A stretch of 64,000 bases of DNA, from positions 1 to 64,000 of the forward strand of contig NZ_BCZE01000015.1 in NCBI RefSeq assembly GCF_001598555.1, written 5' to 3'. Shown here piece after piece: positions 63,985-64,000 of this stretch; position 1 is the first letter of the stretch; every line of letters begins with the position of its first letter. A program made the position numbers and the translations under genes. Under the pieces are notes generated by a model that was given only the letters and a program-made list of their open reading frames with translations, searched no databases and had not been told where the DNA came from. The stretch comes from Novosphingobium rosa NBRC 15208 (lineage in GTDB: Bacteria; Pseudomonadota; Alphaproteobacteria; Sphingomonadales; Sphingomonadaceae).

Positions 63985-64000
63985 ACGTGTCACACGCCCG

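Noticed and set aside
63741..63986. 81-aa minus-strand frame at the right edge
   Set aside because: Arg/Ala-rich, no motif, and it crosses the strong hairpin and the arsR operator.

Overview
The window is 64 kb of high-GC DNA from a chromosome that looks alphaproteobacterial, most likely Sphingomonadales and Novosphingobium-like. The reasons are three large TonB-dependent receptors next to sugar or phosphonate genes, an EcfG-type stress promoter candidate, a typical alphaproteobacterial palindromic intergenic repeat at 42.13 kb, densely packed ATGA/TAATG-coupled operons, and a third-position GC bias so strong that very long antisense shadow frames appear. No tRNA, rRNA, insertion sequence, phage or CRISPR array was seen. 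The genus is an inference from gene content, not a database match.

Layout. 0-2 kb: end of a glycoside hydrolase cut by the left edge. 1.9-6.7 kb: a membrane-bound NRPS of the Pls/PosA (epsilon-poly-lysine synthase-like) type, translationally coupled to its phosphopantetheinyl transferase. 6.8-8.8 kb: a LysR regulator divergent from an ACMSD-type amidohydrolase. 8.9-12.1 kb: a PepSY-flavodoxin-reductase fusion with a Fur-like box, and a secreted orphan. 12.1-13.2 kb: a solitary MreB. 13.3-26.5 kb: a complete route from anhydro-MurNAc/MurNAc-6-P/GlcNAc to fructose-6-P and pyruvate (nagB-II, nagA, GH84, dld and a sugar kinase on the minus strand; anmK, TonB receptor, symporter, murQ and a GntR regulator on the plus strand). 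26.7-29.7 kb: mtnBDCA methionine salvage. 29.8-34.8 kb: a DUF2520 protein, then putA divergent from an Lrp regulator.

34.8-44.1 kb is the most interesting stretch. It holds a DUF5690 transporter, a LysR regulator, a TonB receptor, a TPR-sulfotransferase, a TIGR03364-type flavoenzyme and phosphonoacetaldehyde hydrolase (PhnX). Pho-box-like direct repeats (7+4+7) lie before the transporter, the LysR gene and the sulfotransferase-flavoenzyme-PhnX unit; the last is an essentially perfect Pho box. I read this as a phosphate-starvation-controlled aminophosphonate uptake and degradation island that uses a TonB receptor and an MFS-like carrier instead of an ABC transporter. It carries an unexplained sulfotransferase.

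44.2-49.1 kb: a catalase-like peroxidase with cytochrome b561, an SDR divergent from an AraC regulator, and a CYTH-CHAD protein that seems to start at a CTG codon. 49.4-54 kb: a TonB receptor with a long structured leader, then a DUF202-SLC13 pair. 54-58.8 kb: a secreted orphan, a hybrid histidine kinase, a CPA1 antiporter and an exported peroxiredoxin. 59-61.5 kb: a cold-shock protein, an outer-membrane protein with a coupled 54-aa ORF, and a ferritin-like protein. The last two units diverge from an AT-rich gap with two classic 7-1-7 Fur boxes. 61.5-63.7 kb: an arsR-arsC-aqpS-arsH operon without an efflux pump. The right edge holds a possible short leader peptide and a strong hairpin pointing out of the window.
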